DNA from: Gracilibacteraceae bacterium
GTDB taxonomy: Bacteria; Bacillota; Desulfitobacteriia; Desulfitobacteriales; Syntrophobotulaceae
Length of the DNA stretch: 54,264 bases
Assembly (NCBI GenBank): GCA_031266805.1
Contig: JAISAH010000019.1
Coordinates: forward strand, 1 to 54,264
Direction: 5' to 3'
Part shown: in pieces, positions 26,111 through 34,514 of the stretch
How positions within the stretch are numbered: the first letter of the stretch is position 1
Layout: the number at the start of each line of letters is the position of its first letter
Notes under the pieces: generated by a model
What the model was told of the DNA's origin: nothing
The model's input: only the letters and a program-made list of their open reading frames with translations
Database searches by the model: none
Program-made: the position numbers and the translations under genes

Positions 26111-27367
26111 TCAGTAAATGGCTCTGATCGCTTTCGCGCTAAAATCCGCTTCGATCCGGTAAGCGTTACCCTCATAGGCGATCTGGTGTTTCAGGCTTAC
26201 GGGGCCGCACCTTGCTTCGACGGTCTTGCCGCTTAAGGATCTCGCGGCAAACCGCTTGATCTCCAGCTCGAACCGGCCGCCGTCCGAGCGCCCTTCCAGC
26301 GGGGTGAGGTCTATCGCGGGGCTTTTCGCGCTGATTTTCCCTTTGGCCGCGAGCGCGTACTTTCCCTCAGAAATCGCGTATATCTTGACGTTGGGGCGCA
26401 GGAAGAAAAAGGCGAGAGAGCCGCCGAGCAGCGCGGCAAGGCCGAGGGCGGCAAAGATGAACGGCGCTAGGTTTATGGGAGTGCCGCCCTGCGCGGGTTT
26501 CGGGGTAAGGGGATCGATTTCTTTGCCGACAAAATACGCGGCATAGATTGTTTCGCCGGCGCTCGTCCGCGCGACTTCACCCACATAGTCGGCGGCGGTG
26601 ACGTAGCCGGCCGCGACGGTCTTTGACGCGCTCGCCGTGTACTTGGCGACGGCGCGGTAGCTGTAGGGCAGTTCGTCATAATCCACATTTACAGTCTGCT
26701 GCGCTTCCCACGCCACATCCTCCAGGCTGAGCGTCCTGCCGTTCTCGCTGATCGTTTTTGGGATAAGCGATAAATCGTTTGTGGAGAGATGCGGGTATTC
26801 CCGCGTGGCCGTCACGGTGTAACTGCTGCTTTTATAGCCCGCTTCTTCGCATTTCACCGTGGATAGGTCGAGGGTCAGAAGTCCCGCATAACCGTCCTCA
26901 TCCTCATAATCCAGCGTGGGGGAAAGCAGCTTGATGATGGCGTTCAGATCTTTTGTGTCGGTGGTGATTTCTACTGTTTCGATGTGAGGGCGGATATCCG
27001 TGCCGCTGATCCTTTTCTCGGTGATGTCGGTCAGGCTGTAGCGCCAGCCGCCGCGCTCAAAGCTGTCGCGGGGGATGTCCGCCGGGTTTTGCTCCGGGGC
27101 AAGGCTGTAGGTTTTGACGATTTGCCGCATGTCGCCGTCGATAATCGTCTGCACATCGGCGGGGTAAAGTTCCGGCTCACTGCGGGCGGGCGCAGGCGCC
27201 ATGTCCGTGACGGCGGCCGGGTCTTGGGTTTCCGCTGCCCGCGGCAAATCTGGCGCGCCTTCCTCGGCTGCGAAAACCGTTATCCCACATAAGGGGAGGG
27301 CGCACAGCGCCGCCAGGATGACCGCGCGCACATGCCGCGTAAGGCGCGGCAAGAGTCTGTTTTTCAC
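26111..27367 (-). CDS. signal-peptide membrane protein of the element (418 aa)
   Basis: Function unknown. The start is GTG at 27367: CGGAGG lies 8 nt upstream and a longer frame upstream is not supported. Residues 1-35 form a signal peptide (VILAALCALPLCGITVFA). The long extracellular part carries repeated beta-type segments (WRYSLTDITEKRISGTDI, YKSSSYTVTATREYPHLS, YSYRAVAKYTASASKTV) and one transmembrane helix near residues 315-345 (LAPFIFAALGLAALLGGSLAF). About 80 cytoplasmic residues end the protein. Such proteins sit next to sortase/SpaA genes in Tn1549-like elements. A role in cell-cell contact or substrate assembly is plausible but only inferred. Confidence 0.68.
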   Translation of the reverse strand: MKNRLLPRLTRHVRAVILAALCALPLCGITVFAAEEGAPDLPRAAETQDPAAVTDMAPAPARSEPELYPADVQTIIDGDMRQIVKTYSLAPEQNPADIPRDSFERGGWRYSLTDITEKRISGTDIRPHIETVEITTDTKDLNAIIKLLSPTLDYEDEDGYAGLLTLDLSTVKCEEAGYKSSSYTVTATREYPHLSTNDLSLIPKTISENGRTLSLEDVAWEAQQTVNVDYDELPYSYRAVAKYTASASKTVAAGYVTAADYVGEVARTSAGETIYAAYFVGKEIDPLTPKPAQGGTPINLAPFIFAALGLAALLGGSLAFFFLRPNVKIYAISEGKYALAAKGKISAKSPAIDLTPLEGRSDGGRFELEIKRFAARSLSGKTVEARCGPVSLKHQIAYEGNAYRIEADFSAKAIRAIY

Positions 27368-27524
27368 ATGAGTTCCTCCGTTTCTTGCTGATTGATTTGT
27401 TGTTTGTGGGTTAATGCCTTTTCTTTGCTGTGGGTTAACAGAGGGGGAGGGTTTGGGAGGGGGAGAGCGACAGCGCCGCGATTCCGGCCTATTTGCTAAT
27501 GGGCACACTTCCCCCTTGGCGGTG

Positions 27525-28478
27525 TTACCGCGCGTCATTTCGTTGGCGTTCCCTCTGTTGTTCCCTTTGCCGGTAGTATTCCAACGCCTTTATGATGGTG
27601 TCCTGTATTTTCTCGGCGGGCGTCCCCGGCGCGAAATACTTGCTGATGCGCTCACGCGGCATTTTGAACTGTTCCGCCTGATTGGGTTTTTCTTCCTGCA
27701 TGATGGAACAGAGGACGTTCCCGTCAAGCCGCCCCTCTTCCGCGAACTTCCGCATTTTGATAGCCTGCGCGTGGTTCGGAGTGCATTCCTCACTCTCCAT
27801 CGCTTCAATCAGTGCTGCTTGGGCTTCTGCGGGTAAATATGAGAGTTCCACGGCGGGGCGCATGGCGATTTTACCCTCGTCCACAAGCTGCAAGACTTCG
27901 GGGATTAGATCAGTCAGGCGGATATAGCGATGGATTTGTCGTGCGCTATCAGGAACATTTTCACTAACTTGGTTTACACTCCACTTCTCGCCCACTGGGC
28001 GAGAAGTTAAATCAGTACGTTGCCCTTGCCGCTTCATGGCTTCGAGCCGCATTTTATACGATTTTGCCTTTTCGCTCGGCAGAATGGTTTCCCTCTGTAA
28101 ATTCGCGTCCACCATGGCGATTATGGCTTCGTCGCGGGTGAATTCCCGCACTATGCAGGGCATGATGGTAAGCTCGGCTATTTCACACGCCATTTTGCGC
28201 CGGTGGCCGCTCACCAGTTCATAGCGCCCATCTTCTTTCAGCCGGACAATCGCCGGGCTTTGGATGCCCACGGCCTTCACGCTCTCGGCCATTGCCTGCA
28301 TGGATTCGTCCAGTTTCACCTGAAACGGGTGTTCGGGAAACGGATCTATTTCAGCCAGCGGAATGCCCACAACTTTCTCCCGCTTGGCGTCGTCGCGCTG
28401 TTCCTGCGTGGTGAACATATCATCTATCAGGTTCGATTTCTTTGGCAGAGCGAACGTCTGCCCCGATCTGTCGGCCAT
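27525..28478 (-). CDS. parB: ParB-family partition protein
   Basis: A 317-residue ParB/RepB/Spo0J-family protein. The ParB N-terminal domain is clear: IPLAEIDPFPEHPFQ, then AMAESVKAVGIQSPAIVR, YELVSGHRRKMACEIA (the GHRR box) and the ANLQRETILPSEKAKSYK region, about residues 40-150. A central HTH (residues 165-190, RQIHRYIRLTDLIP) follows. The protein would bind parS-like sites and work with ParA to segregate or stabilise the excised element. It starts inside the 3' end of parA (59-nt overlap). No parS-like site was found by eye. GGGAGG lies 9 nt before the ATG. Confidence 0.92.
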   Translation of the reverse strand: MADRSGQTFALPKKSNLIDDMFTTQEQRDDAKREKVVGIPLAEIDPFPEHPFQVKLDESMQAMAESVKAVGIQSPAIVRLKEDGRYELVSGHRRKMACEIAELTIMPCIVREFTRDEAIIAMVDANLQRETILPSEKAKSYKMRLEAMKRQGQRTDLTSRPVGEKWSVNQVSENVPDSARQIHRYIRLTDLIPEVLQLVDEGKIAMRPAVELSYLPAEAQAALIEAMESEECTPNHAQAIKMRKFAEEGRLDGNVLCSIMQEEKPNQAEQFKMPRERISKYFAPGTPAEKIQDTIIKALEYYRQREQQRERQRNDAR

Positions 28479-29265
28479 CGCGCACTACCTCCCTCACAAG
28501 TTTTTCATAGGCAAAGGCCGCGCTGCCGTTCGGCTCGTAGGCAAACACGCTTTTGCCCGCCGCGCTCGCCTCCTTGATTTTTGTCGCGTAAGGTATGGGC
28601 TGCCCGAATATGCGGACGCTTCCGCCGTAGGCTTCTTTGATGATCGCCAGCGTGTTCCGCGCGAGATTCGTCCGCATGTTGGCCAGCGTGATCAACACAC
28701 CCTCGATTTGCAGTCCGGGGTTGATGTGTTTTTTGATCAGCGCGACGGTATTGAATAGCTGCGTCATGCCGATAACGGAGAGATACTCCGGCTGAACGGG
28801 GACGATCAGGCGGTCAGCGGCTGCCAGAGCGTTGACCGTCATCATGCCCAATGTAGGCGGGCAATCAAGGATTATCGCGTCATAGTGCGGCTTGATTTCC
28901 GCTAAAAGACGGCGCAGTGCACGCTCACGCTCAAAGGCGTTTACCATGCGCATTTCCAGGCCGGATAACTCAATGCTCGACGGCAGGAGATCTACGCCTT
29001 CGGCGTGACGTAATATGCCCTCCAGCGGGTCAATGGGTTTGTTCTCAATGATTTTCCCCAGCTGCGTGGCGATGGTGCAGGTCAGTTCGTCCGGTCGCGG
29101 CCAGCCGAGTGAGACGGTTTGCGACGCCTGGCTGTCGAGGTCGGCTATCAGGACTTTGCGCCCGTGGCGGGCAAGGCCGATGCCGAGGTTGGTGCTTGTG
29201 ACGCTCTTGCCCACGCCGCCTTTTTGGTTTACAACTGCGTAGACGCGGCAGTGGCCGCCGTCCAT
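28420..29265 (-). CDS. parA: ParA-family partition ATPase
   Basis: A 281-residue Soj/ParA ATPase. Deviant Walker A KGGVGKSVTSTNLG occupies residues 14-27, Walker A' is DLDSQASQT near residue 42, and Walker B is IILDCPPTLGMMT near residue 130. PVQPEYLSVIGM near 155 and YATKIKEASAAGKSVF near 230 are standard family blocks. It would pattern or stabilise the excised circular element, coupled with ParB. GGGAGG lies 7 nt before the ATG at 29265. The 200-nt leader between it and the small gene upstream holds two strong hairpins that could attenuate transcription. Confidence 0.94.
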   Translation of the reverse strand: MDGGHCRVYAVVNQKGGVGKSVTSTNLGIGLARHGRKVLIADLDSQASQTVSLGWPRPDELTCTIATQLGKIIENKPIDPLEGILRHAEGVDLLPSSIELSGLEMRMVNAFERERALRRLLAEIKPHYDAIILDCPPTLGMMTVNALAAADRLIVPVQPEYLSVIGMTQLFNTVALIKKHINPGLQIEGVLITLANMRTNLARNTLAIIKEAYGGSVRIFGQPIPYATKIKEASAAGKSVFAYEPNGSAAFAYEKLVREVVRDGRQIGADVRSAKEIEPDR

Positions 29266-29364
29266 GACGCTCCCTCCCTTCGCCCTGTTCTGATGCGGTT
29301 CATATCTTATCTCCCTTCATATAAAATCAGCCGCCTGTGGCCGGATTGCCAAGGGCGGCTATGT

Positions 29365-29430
29365 ATGGGGCTGAAAGCCCCATAACGCAAGAAGCCGCCG
29401 TTCTTTTTGAGAGCGGCGGCTTCTTGCGTT
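29365..29430 (-). promoter_or_regulatory. double hairpin in the parA leader (attenuator or terminator candidate)
   Basis: Two perfect stems back to back: a 17-bp stem at 29384-29400/29414-29430 (arm AACGCAAGAAGCCGCCG) and an 8-bp stem at 29365-29383 (ATGGGGCT-GAA-AGCCCCAT). There is no long T run on either strand, so RNA structure or partial attenuation is more likely than a classic terminator. It sits in the leader of parA, about 100 nt from the start. Confidence 0.6.
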
Positions 29431-29465
29431 CTGCCCCGTGTTTCATGGGGGGCTAAGTATTTGGT

Positions 29466-29633
29466 TTACGCGATTTTGACTTTCCGAATGGGCGCTTTGA
29501 CGATTTTTACAATCACCTCGTCCACCACGTCTGTGTAGCTTCCCTCGGCTATGAGGCGGTTGCGGAGTTCGTTCAGGGCGTGCAGCGCGTAGCGGCATTC
29601 GGTTTCAGTCATGGCAATTTTGCTTTTTTGCAT
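29466..29633 (-). CDS. small conserved ICE protein (55 aa), paralogue of the 1216-1401 product
   Basis: A 55-codon gene with the excellent ribosome binding site AAGGAGG 8 nt before the ATG at 29633. The product starts MQKSKIAMTETECRYALHAL and ends KAPIRKVKIA. It shares ALN-(D/E)-x-RN, IAE..TD and KI(V/I)xAP with the small protein before virD4, so the two are paralogues placed at opposite ends of the same operon. Function is unknown. It is the first gene after the promoter at 29669-29697, so it would be the first translated product of the minus-strand block. Confidence 0.75.
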   Translation of the reverse strand: MQKSKIAMTETECRYALHALNELRNRLIAEGSYTDVVDEVIVKIVKAPIRKVKIA

Positions 29634-29668
29634 CTGATGCGCCTCCTTCCGTTTTTTAAGATGGCTCC

Positions 29669-29697
29669 ATTATATGTGAAGAAATGATTGGCCGCAA
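29669..29697 (-). promoter_or_regulatory. promoter of the minus-strand element operon
   Basis: TTGCGG (29697-29692), a 17-bp spacer, TATAAT (29674-29669). The first start codon (29633) follows 36 nt later with AAGGAGG between. The -35 matches consensus at four of six positions. Confidence 0.62.
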
Positions 29698-29860
29698 AGG
29701 TGCGAACAAGAAAAAACCGCTCACAAAACTTTCGTTTCGCAAACGGTCAGTACGCAAGCCCGTTTTGGCTGTCTGTCGTTTTTGTTGAAATGTCGGTCTT
29801 TTCTGTTGTTTCCTTATGCGCCCTGCCCTAAGGCCGGTGTTTTATTTTGGAGGTACGGCT

Positions 29861-30544
29861 ATGCTTTTGCCGATCATCATGATCATTCTCTGTCTCACGG
29901 GCGGCGGGGCTGCCTTTTTCTTTATCAGGCAAAAGGAAAAAAACCGGTATAAGGACAAAGACGCTCCCACCGTCACCGCGAGCGAGTTTATCAACGTCAA
30001 AGATATACGCGGCAATTTCCTCTACACCCGCGACGGACTCATGCTCTGCTATCTGAAACTGACGCCTGTGAGCATTGACCTTTATTCCCAGACCGAGAAG
30101 AAAAACCTCGTGCGGACGCTGACCGCCGAAATGTCGGCCGCGCAATTCCCGTTTAAGTTCATCGCCGTTTCCCGCCCTATCGATATAGCGCCCCTTTTGA
30201 CCGAGCTGCACTCTTTGCTGATGACCTCTGACTCAAAACAGCGGGAGCTTCTCCGCTCCGAGATACTTGAGATGTCAAATTTTGCCATGGGCGGCGATAT
30301 TGTCGAGCGGCAGTTTTACATTATCCTGTGGGACAAGGCGCTTGAGGGCGCGGAGCGTGAGCTGATGGGCCGGGCGCGTCTCACGGCCGAGATTTTCAGG
30401 AGCAGCAAAATATCCTGCGAAGTGCTGGATCAGCAGGACATTGTGCGGCTGTGCAATCTCGTCAACAATCCGAGCTATACGCATATTGAGGATAACAGTT
30501 TTGAGGCGGCCATCCCGCTGATCGAAGGGGGAATCAGGTTATGA
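29861..30544 (+). CDS. membrane-anchored conjugation protein resembling a VirB4 N-terminal domain
   Basis: A 227-residue protein. The ATG at 29861 follows GGAGG at 8 nt; a longer upstream frame was rejected. One N-terminal transmembrane helix (LLPIIMIILCLTGGGAAFFF) precedes a cytoplasmic domain: VTASEFINVKDIRGNFLYTRDGLMLCYL, LYSQTEKKNLVRTL and FKFIAVSRPIDIAPLLTEL, similar to the non-ATPase N-terminal domain of VirB4/TraC-type proteins. The gene overlaps the VirB4 gene by 4 nt (ATGA), so they are surely coupled. It probably belongs to the mating-pair channel. It could also be read as the PrgI-like/TcpE-type partner of VirB4. Confidence 0.68.
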   Translation: MLLPIIMIILCLTGGGAAFFFIRQKEKNRYKDKDAPTVTASEFINVKDIRGNFLYTRDGLMLCYLKLTPVSIDLYSQTEKKNLVRTLTAEMSAAQFPFKFIAVSRPIDIAPLLTELHSLLMTSDSKQRELLRSEILEMSNFAMGGDIVERQFYIILWDKALEGAERELMGRARLTAEIFRSSKISCEVLDQQDIVRLCNLVNNPSYTHIEDNSFEAAIPLIEGGIRL

Positions 30545-32391
30545 GAACAGGCAAGGGAAAAAAGAAAAACGAAGGCGCCGCGCCCGTCAACCAGGCTTTG
30601 CTCAACGTCATCACGCCGATGGGACTGGAAATCAGGCGGAGCAGTCTGGTCATCGGCGAAAACACCGGCAGAGTGTACGGCGTCGTCAAATATCCGCAAA
30701 AAGTGGACATGGGCTGGCTCTCCCGGATCACCAATATACCTGGCACCATCGTGTCCATCGGCTTCAAACCCGTGGATAGCAGCACTCTTATCTCCGCTAT
30801 CTCCAAGAGCATCATCCAAAACCGGGCGGCGGCGGATGGGGCAAAAGACCCGCTGACCCGGCAGAGAGCGGAAAAAGCCGCCGAGGACGGCGATAAGATC
30901 ATGCTGCAAATCGACCAAAACGGCGAAACTGTCGGTCTGATGTCCGTTTCCATCATGCCGATAGCCCATGACGACAAAACGTTTGCGAAGGTGACGCGCC
31001 GGGTGGACAGCGTTCTCGGCGTGATGAAATGCAAGGGCCGGGCACTGGCGAGTTTGCAGAAAGAAGGTTTGCAAAACATCTCCCCGACCTTTCCGACTGT
31101 CGCGGGGATCGAAAACATCATCCAGCGGATCGTGCCGATGAGTACCTTTATCGGCGGTTTCCCCTTCGCGAGTTCCGGGCTTAACGACGGCACCGGGTAT
31201 TTCATCGCCAAGGACAACAGCGGCGGCCTTATCATCGCCGACACCTGGAAGCGCGGCGACGACAGGACCAACAGCAACTGGATCTTCATGGGCGTGGCCG
31301 GGGTGGGAAAATCCACCGCCGTCAAGCATATCGCCCTCGCGGAGTATATGAAGGGGACAAAACTGATCTTTGTCGATCCGGAAAGCGAGTACAAGGACCT
31401 CTGCCTGAACCTGGGCGGCGACTGGATAAACGCCGGGGGCGACAAGCGCGGCCGCTTGAACCCTTTGCAGATACGCCCCGCTCCGCGCGACAGCGATGAG
31501 GATGATAAAAAAGGCGACGAGGGCCCGCCTCTCTATGCTGACGAGGGCTGCGGCCTGAGCGATATGGCCCTGCATATCAAAAACCTGGAGATTTTCTTCA
31601 AACTGTATATTCCCAGCCTGTCCGATATGAAGCGCGCTATCCTCAAACAGGCCGTCATTGAGCTTTACAACGAGTTTCACATTGATTGGGACACCGACGT
31701 CCAGAGACTGAAAAACAGGGATTTCCCCACATTCACCGACCTCTATAACCTTCTGGACAAAAAGGCGAAAGCGGAAAAGGCCGGCGAACTGAAAGATCTG
31801 GCCCTGCTGATCCGCGATCTGGCCCACGGCAGCGACCAATTCCTCTGGAACGGGCATAGCACCGTGGAGACCTCGTCGCGCTGCATCTGTCTGGACACCC
31901 ATTCCCTGCAGAACACAGGCGACAACATCAAGCGGGCCCAGTATTTCACGCTGCTGTCCTGGTGCTGGCAGCAGATGAGCAAAGACCGGGGCGAGCGCGT
32001 CCTGCTGGTCTGCGACGAAGCCTATATGATGATCGACGAAAACGTGCCGCAAAGCCTTGTCTTTTTGCGGAACGTGGCCAAACGGGCGCGGAAATACGAG
32101 GCGGGGCTGGTTATCATCAGCCACTCGGTCGTGGATTTTCTCTCCCCGAACATCAAACAGTACGGGCAGGCGCTGCTTGATATCCCCTGCTATAAGGTCG
32201 TCATGGGAACGGACGGCAAGAATCTCATGGAAACAAAGGAGCTTTACAACCTGACCGAAGCGGAGGAAGAGCTGTTGCTCGCCAAAAAACGCGGCCACGC
32301 CCTCTTTATGATCGGCTCCAAACGGCTCCACGTCAATTTTGAGATACCCGAATACAAGTTTGACTATTTTGGCAGCGCGGGTGGCCGGTAG
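30541..32391 (+). CDS. virB4: VirB4/TraE-family conjugation ATPase
   Basis: A 616-residue VirB4-family ATPase that would power assembly of the conjugation channel and drive substrate entry. Residues 1-230 are the N-terminal domain. The motor has Walker A GVAGVGKSTAVKH near residue 257, Walker B LIFVDPESEYKDL near 278, the family RVLLVCDEAYMMID near 490 with the downstream VVISHSVVDFLS, and a C-terminal helical lid. The length is normal for a VirB4 without an N-terminal membrane helix; the partner encoded upstream supplies one. The gene starts with ATG in the ATGA overlap. It lies on the opposite strand from virD4, which is unusual for Tn1549-like maps. Confidence 0.93.
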   Translation: MRTGKGKKKNEGAAPVNQALLNVITPMGLEIRRSSLVIGENTGRVYGVVKYPQKVDMGWLSRITNIPGTIVSIGFKPVDSSTLISAISKSIIQNRAAADGAKDPLTRQRAEKAAEDGDKIMLQIDQNGETVGLMSVSIMPIAHDDKTFAKVTRRVDSVLGVMKCKGRALASLQKEGLQNISPTFPTVAGIENIIQRIVPMSTFIGGFPFASSGLNDGTGYFIAKDNSGGLIIADTWKRGDDRTNSNWIFMGVAGVGKSTAVKHIALAEYMKGTKLIFVDPESEYKDLCLNLGGDWINAGGDKRGRLNPLQIRPAPRDSDEDDKKGDEGPPLYADEGCGLSDMALHIKNLEIFFKLYIPSLSDMKRAILKQAVIELYNEFHIDWDTDVQRLKNRDFPTFTDLYNLLDKKAKAEKAGELKDLALLIRDLAHGSDQFLWNGHSTVETSSRCICLDTHSLQNTGDNIKRAQYFTLLSWCWQQMSKDRGERVLLVCDEAYMMIDENVPQSLVFLRNVAKRARKYEAGLVIISHSVVDFLSPNIKQYGQALLDIPCYKVVMGTDGKNLMETKELYNLTEAEEELLLAKKRGHALFMIGSKRLHVNFEIPEYKFDYFGSAGGR

Positions 32392-32393
32392 AC

Positions 32394-33218
32394 ATGGCGC
32401 CAGACCCGGCGACGACTGCCAAACTGATAGTGAAGGCCGCCCAAATGGTGACAGATGAAGAAAAACGGCAAAGCCTGCTGATACTCATCCTCGCGCCCGT
32501 AATTGGGTTTTTGCTGCTGATCGCTTTTATCACCTATCTCATCACCAGCCCGCTCTCTCTGCTGGCCGGACATCTGCTCCCGGGCGAGGTCAAAGCGGTC
32601 GAGGATTTCCAAAAGGAGTACGGCTACAACCAAAGTATCGGGGTTCATGAAAACGATTACCTGAGCGGCAGCGGGATCGACTACGGCGAGATCGTTTTTA
32701 CGGAAGGCGCGACGCCGGTCGTGTATTTCAGCCAGCTTGACGCCAGATACGCGGGCGAGCCTTACGGAACGGACAAAATCGGCACGCACGGCTGCGGCCC
32801 CACCGCTCTCGCTATTGCAGTGTCGAGCCTGACGGGCAGGACGGTCAATCCTGTGCAAATGGCGGAATGGTCGGTGGCAAACGGCGGCTGGTGCGAGGGG
32901 AACGGCTCGTATCACAGCCTGATCCCGAGCGCCGCGCGGGCTTTCGGGCTGAACGCGGAGGGCGACGTGCAGGACTCGCCGCAGGATATCGTGGGTGCCT
33001 TATCTTCCGGAAAACTGGTGATTGCGCTGATGGCTAAGGGCCATTTTACGTCAGGTGGGCATTTCATCGTCCTGCGCGGCGTGACCGCGGAGGGGAAAAT
33101 CCTGGTGGCCGATCCCGCCAGCAAAAGCCGGAGCGAACAGGAGTGGGATTTTGACCTCATCTTGAATGAGGCGCGCAAAGGCGCGGCGGCAGGCGGGGCG
33201 TTCTGGATCATCGGCTGA
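32394..33218 (+). CDS. membrane-anchored C39-like peptidase of the conjugation operon
   Basis: A 274-residue protein with a transmembrane helix at about residues 25-58 (SLLILILAPVIGFLLLIAF) and an extracellular papain-like C39_2 domain. Probable catalytic Cys lies in THGCGPTALAIAV (about residue 133), His in GGHFIVLRGV (about residue 223), and Asp in ILVADPAS (about residue 240). It probably cuts wall or bound proteins to open a path for the mating channel, replacing the NlpC/P60 or lysozyme-like enzymes found in other elements. It begins two bases after the virB4 stop, so it is co-translated with it. Substrate unknown. Confidence 0.8.
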   Translation: MAPDPATTAKLIVKAAQMVTDEEKRQSLLILILAPVIGFLLLIAFITYLITSPLSLLAGHLLPGEVKAVEDFQKEYGYNQSIGVHENDYLSGSGIDYGEIVFTEGATPVVYFSQLDARYAGEPYGTDKIGTHGCGPTALAIAVSSLTGRTVNPVQMAEWSVANGGWCEGNGSYHSLIPSAARAFGLNAEGDVQDSPQDIVGALSSGKLVIALMAKGHFTSGGHFIVLRGVTAEGKILVADPASKSRSEQEWDFDLILNEARKGAAAGGAFWIIG

Positions 33219-33241
33219 GGAAACGGAGGTAAATACTGGAA

Positions 33242-34327
33242 ATGATTCTGTATCTGTCGAGAAATGAAAGCGCCGATCTGCTGGATGGAGCGGCGAGCGA
33301 ACATTCTTTGCCCATCCGCAAGCTGTCGGGCAATTTTTGTCTGGCGGAGTTTATCATCAAAGATATGCGGAAATTCGCCAGCTGTCAGTATTTCTGCCTG
33401 GAACGGCTGGCGATCGCCGAAAAGGACGGCGAGTTTCTGGAAGCCCTGCGATCCTTTCAGATGATGTACAACGCGCGGGTCGTCGTCATACATGAGAGTG
33501 CGGACGGAGCGGATGATTTCACGCGAGGCCTTGCGGAAATCGGCGTGATCGATATTGTTACTGCGGCAGACAAAGATGGAAAACTCGGCCAGATCGCCGA
33601 GTGCCTGTCGGCGGCCGGTATGCGAAAGCGCGCGCCAAAGGCCGCTGCTGCCTGGGCGGAAGAAACCGGCGAGCCGGTCGCGGAACCGGAAACCCTCGCC
33701 AAGCGCATTATTTTCAAAGAACCAGAGGATGAGCAGTACCGCTTTGACTGTGTGAACGTCCGCATCGGCATTATCGGCGCGACTCGCCGGGTCGGCGTGA
33801 CCACTGCCGCTCTTGGAGTGGCGGGTTTTATCCGCAGCAGGGGCGGCGCCGCCTGTTACGCCGCTCTCAACCTGAACCGCCACCTGGAGAGCATCGCCGA
33901 GGATTATAGCTTTGACGCCGAAGAAGATTACTACACCTGCGGCGGGATCGACTTTTACGAGAGCATGAATCCCCGGCACGATTATAATTTTATCGTCTCG
34001 GACTTCGGCAGCGTCTATAACGGCGAGGTAAGTCGGGAAGCGGTCAAGGGTTTCAAGGAGTGCGAAGCGCGGCTCCTGTGCGGAGCGAGCGGCAGGCGGC
34101 ACGAGGTGCTGGAGTTTGCCGAGGCCCTGAAAGCGGTAAGGTCGGCCAAGCCGCAAATCTTGACATATGCTGTAAATCCCGGACTCTATGAGTTTTTTTG
34201 CGCTGCCGTCACGCCGGAGCCGCTCATCATGGCGCCGGTCAGAGACATGATGGATTTTAAGGCTAACGCCCTCCGGTTTAAGAGCGTGATTGAGCCGTAT
34301 ATTGTGGAAACGTCGAGAAGATTGTAA
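33242..34327 (+). CDS. ParA/TadZ-like ATPase-fold protein of the conjugation operon
   Basis: A 361-residue protein. Residues 1-125 look receiver-like (FQMMYNARVVVIHES, GVIDIVTAADKDGK). Residues 170-361 resemble a ParA/MinD fold: a deviant P-loop in GIIGATRRVGVTTAALGVAGF and Walker B-like YNFIVSDFGSVYNG. The layout recalls TadZ/CpaE localisation proteins. The usual second Lys of the deviant Walker motif is absent (GATRRVGVTT), so ATPase activity is uncertain. It follows the peptidase by 23 nt with GGAGG upstream, hence the same operon. It may place the conjugation apparatus at a cell pole or contact site; this is inferred. Confidence 0.6.
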   Translation: MILYLSRNESADLLDGAASEHSLPIRKLSGNFCLAEFIIKDMRKFASCQYFCLERLAIAEKDGEFLEALRSFQMMYNARVVVIHESADGADDFTRGLAEIGVIDIVTAADKDGKLGQIAECLSAAGMRKRAPKAAAAWAEETGEPVAEPETLAKRIIFKEPEDEQYRFDCVNVRIGIIGATRRVGVTTAALGVAGFIRSRGGAACYAALNLNRHLESIAEDYSFDAEEDYYTCGGIDFYESMNPRHDYNFIVSDFGSVYNGEVSREAVKGFKECEARLLCGASGRRHEVLEFAEALKAVRSAKPQILTYAVNPGLYEFFCAAVTPEPLIMAPVRDMMDFKANALRFKSVIEPYIVETSRRL

Positions 34328-34514
34328 TGCCTTGTTCTTGATCAAAATTGCGACGCGATCGGTTATGTTTTGATCCCGGTGACTTTGCCGACGGAGGCGG
34401 GTTGATTTTAGTTATCGTTTTTTCCCATTCTGTGGTATCATCATAGTCGACTCGTTAACTTATTGAATTAACGAAAACCTACTGTGTAAAAAAATACTCA
34501 GAGAGGAAAAAGTT
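34328..34514 (+). other. intergenic region upstream of the tyrosine recombinase
   Basis: 187 nt without a gene. A TTGAAT at about 34465, followed 16 nt later by TGTAAA, is a weak promoter candidate for the recombinase. GTTAA/TTAAC forms a short inverted repeat. There is no terminator-like hairpin with a T run after the previous gene, apart from T-rich stretches (GTTTTTTCCC). Confidence 0.4.

Noticed and set aside
30475-32331. 618-codon minus-strand open frame opposite virB4
   Set aside because: Mirror of the virB4 coding sequence. VirB4 motifs are intact on the plus strand, and the minus frame shows no family.
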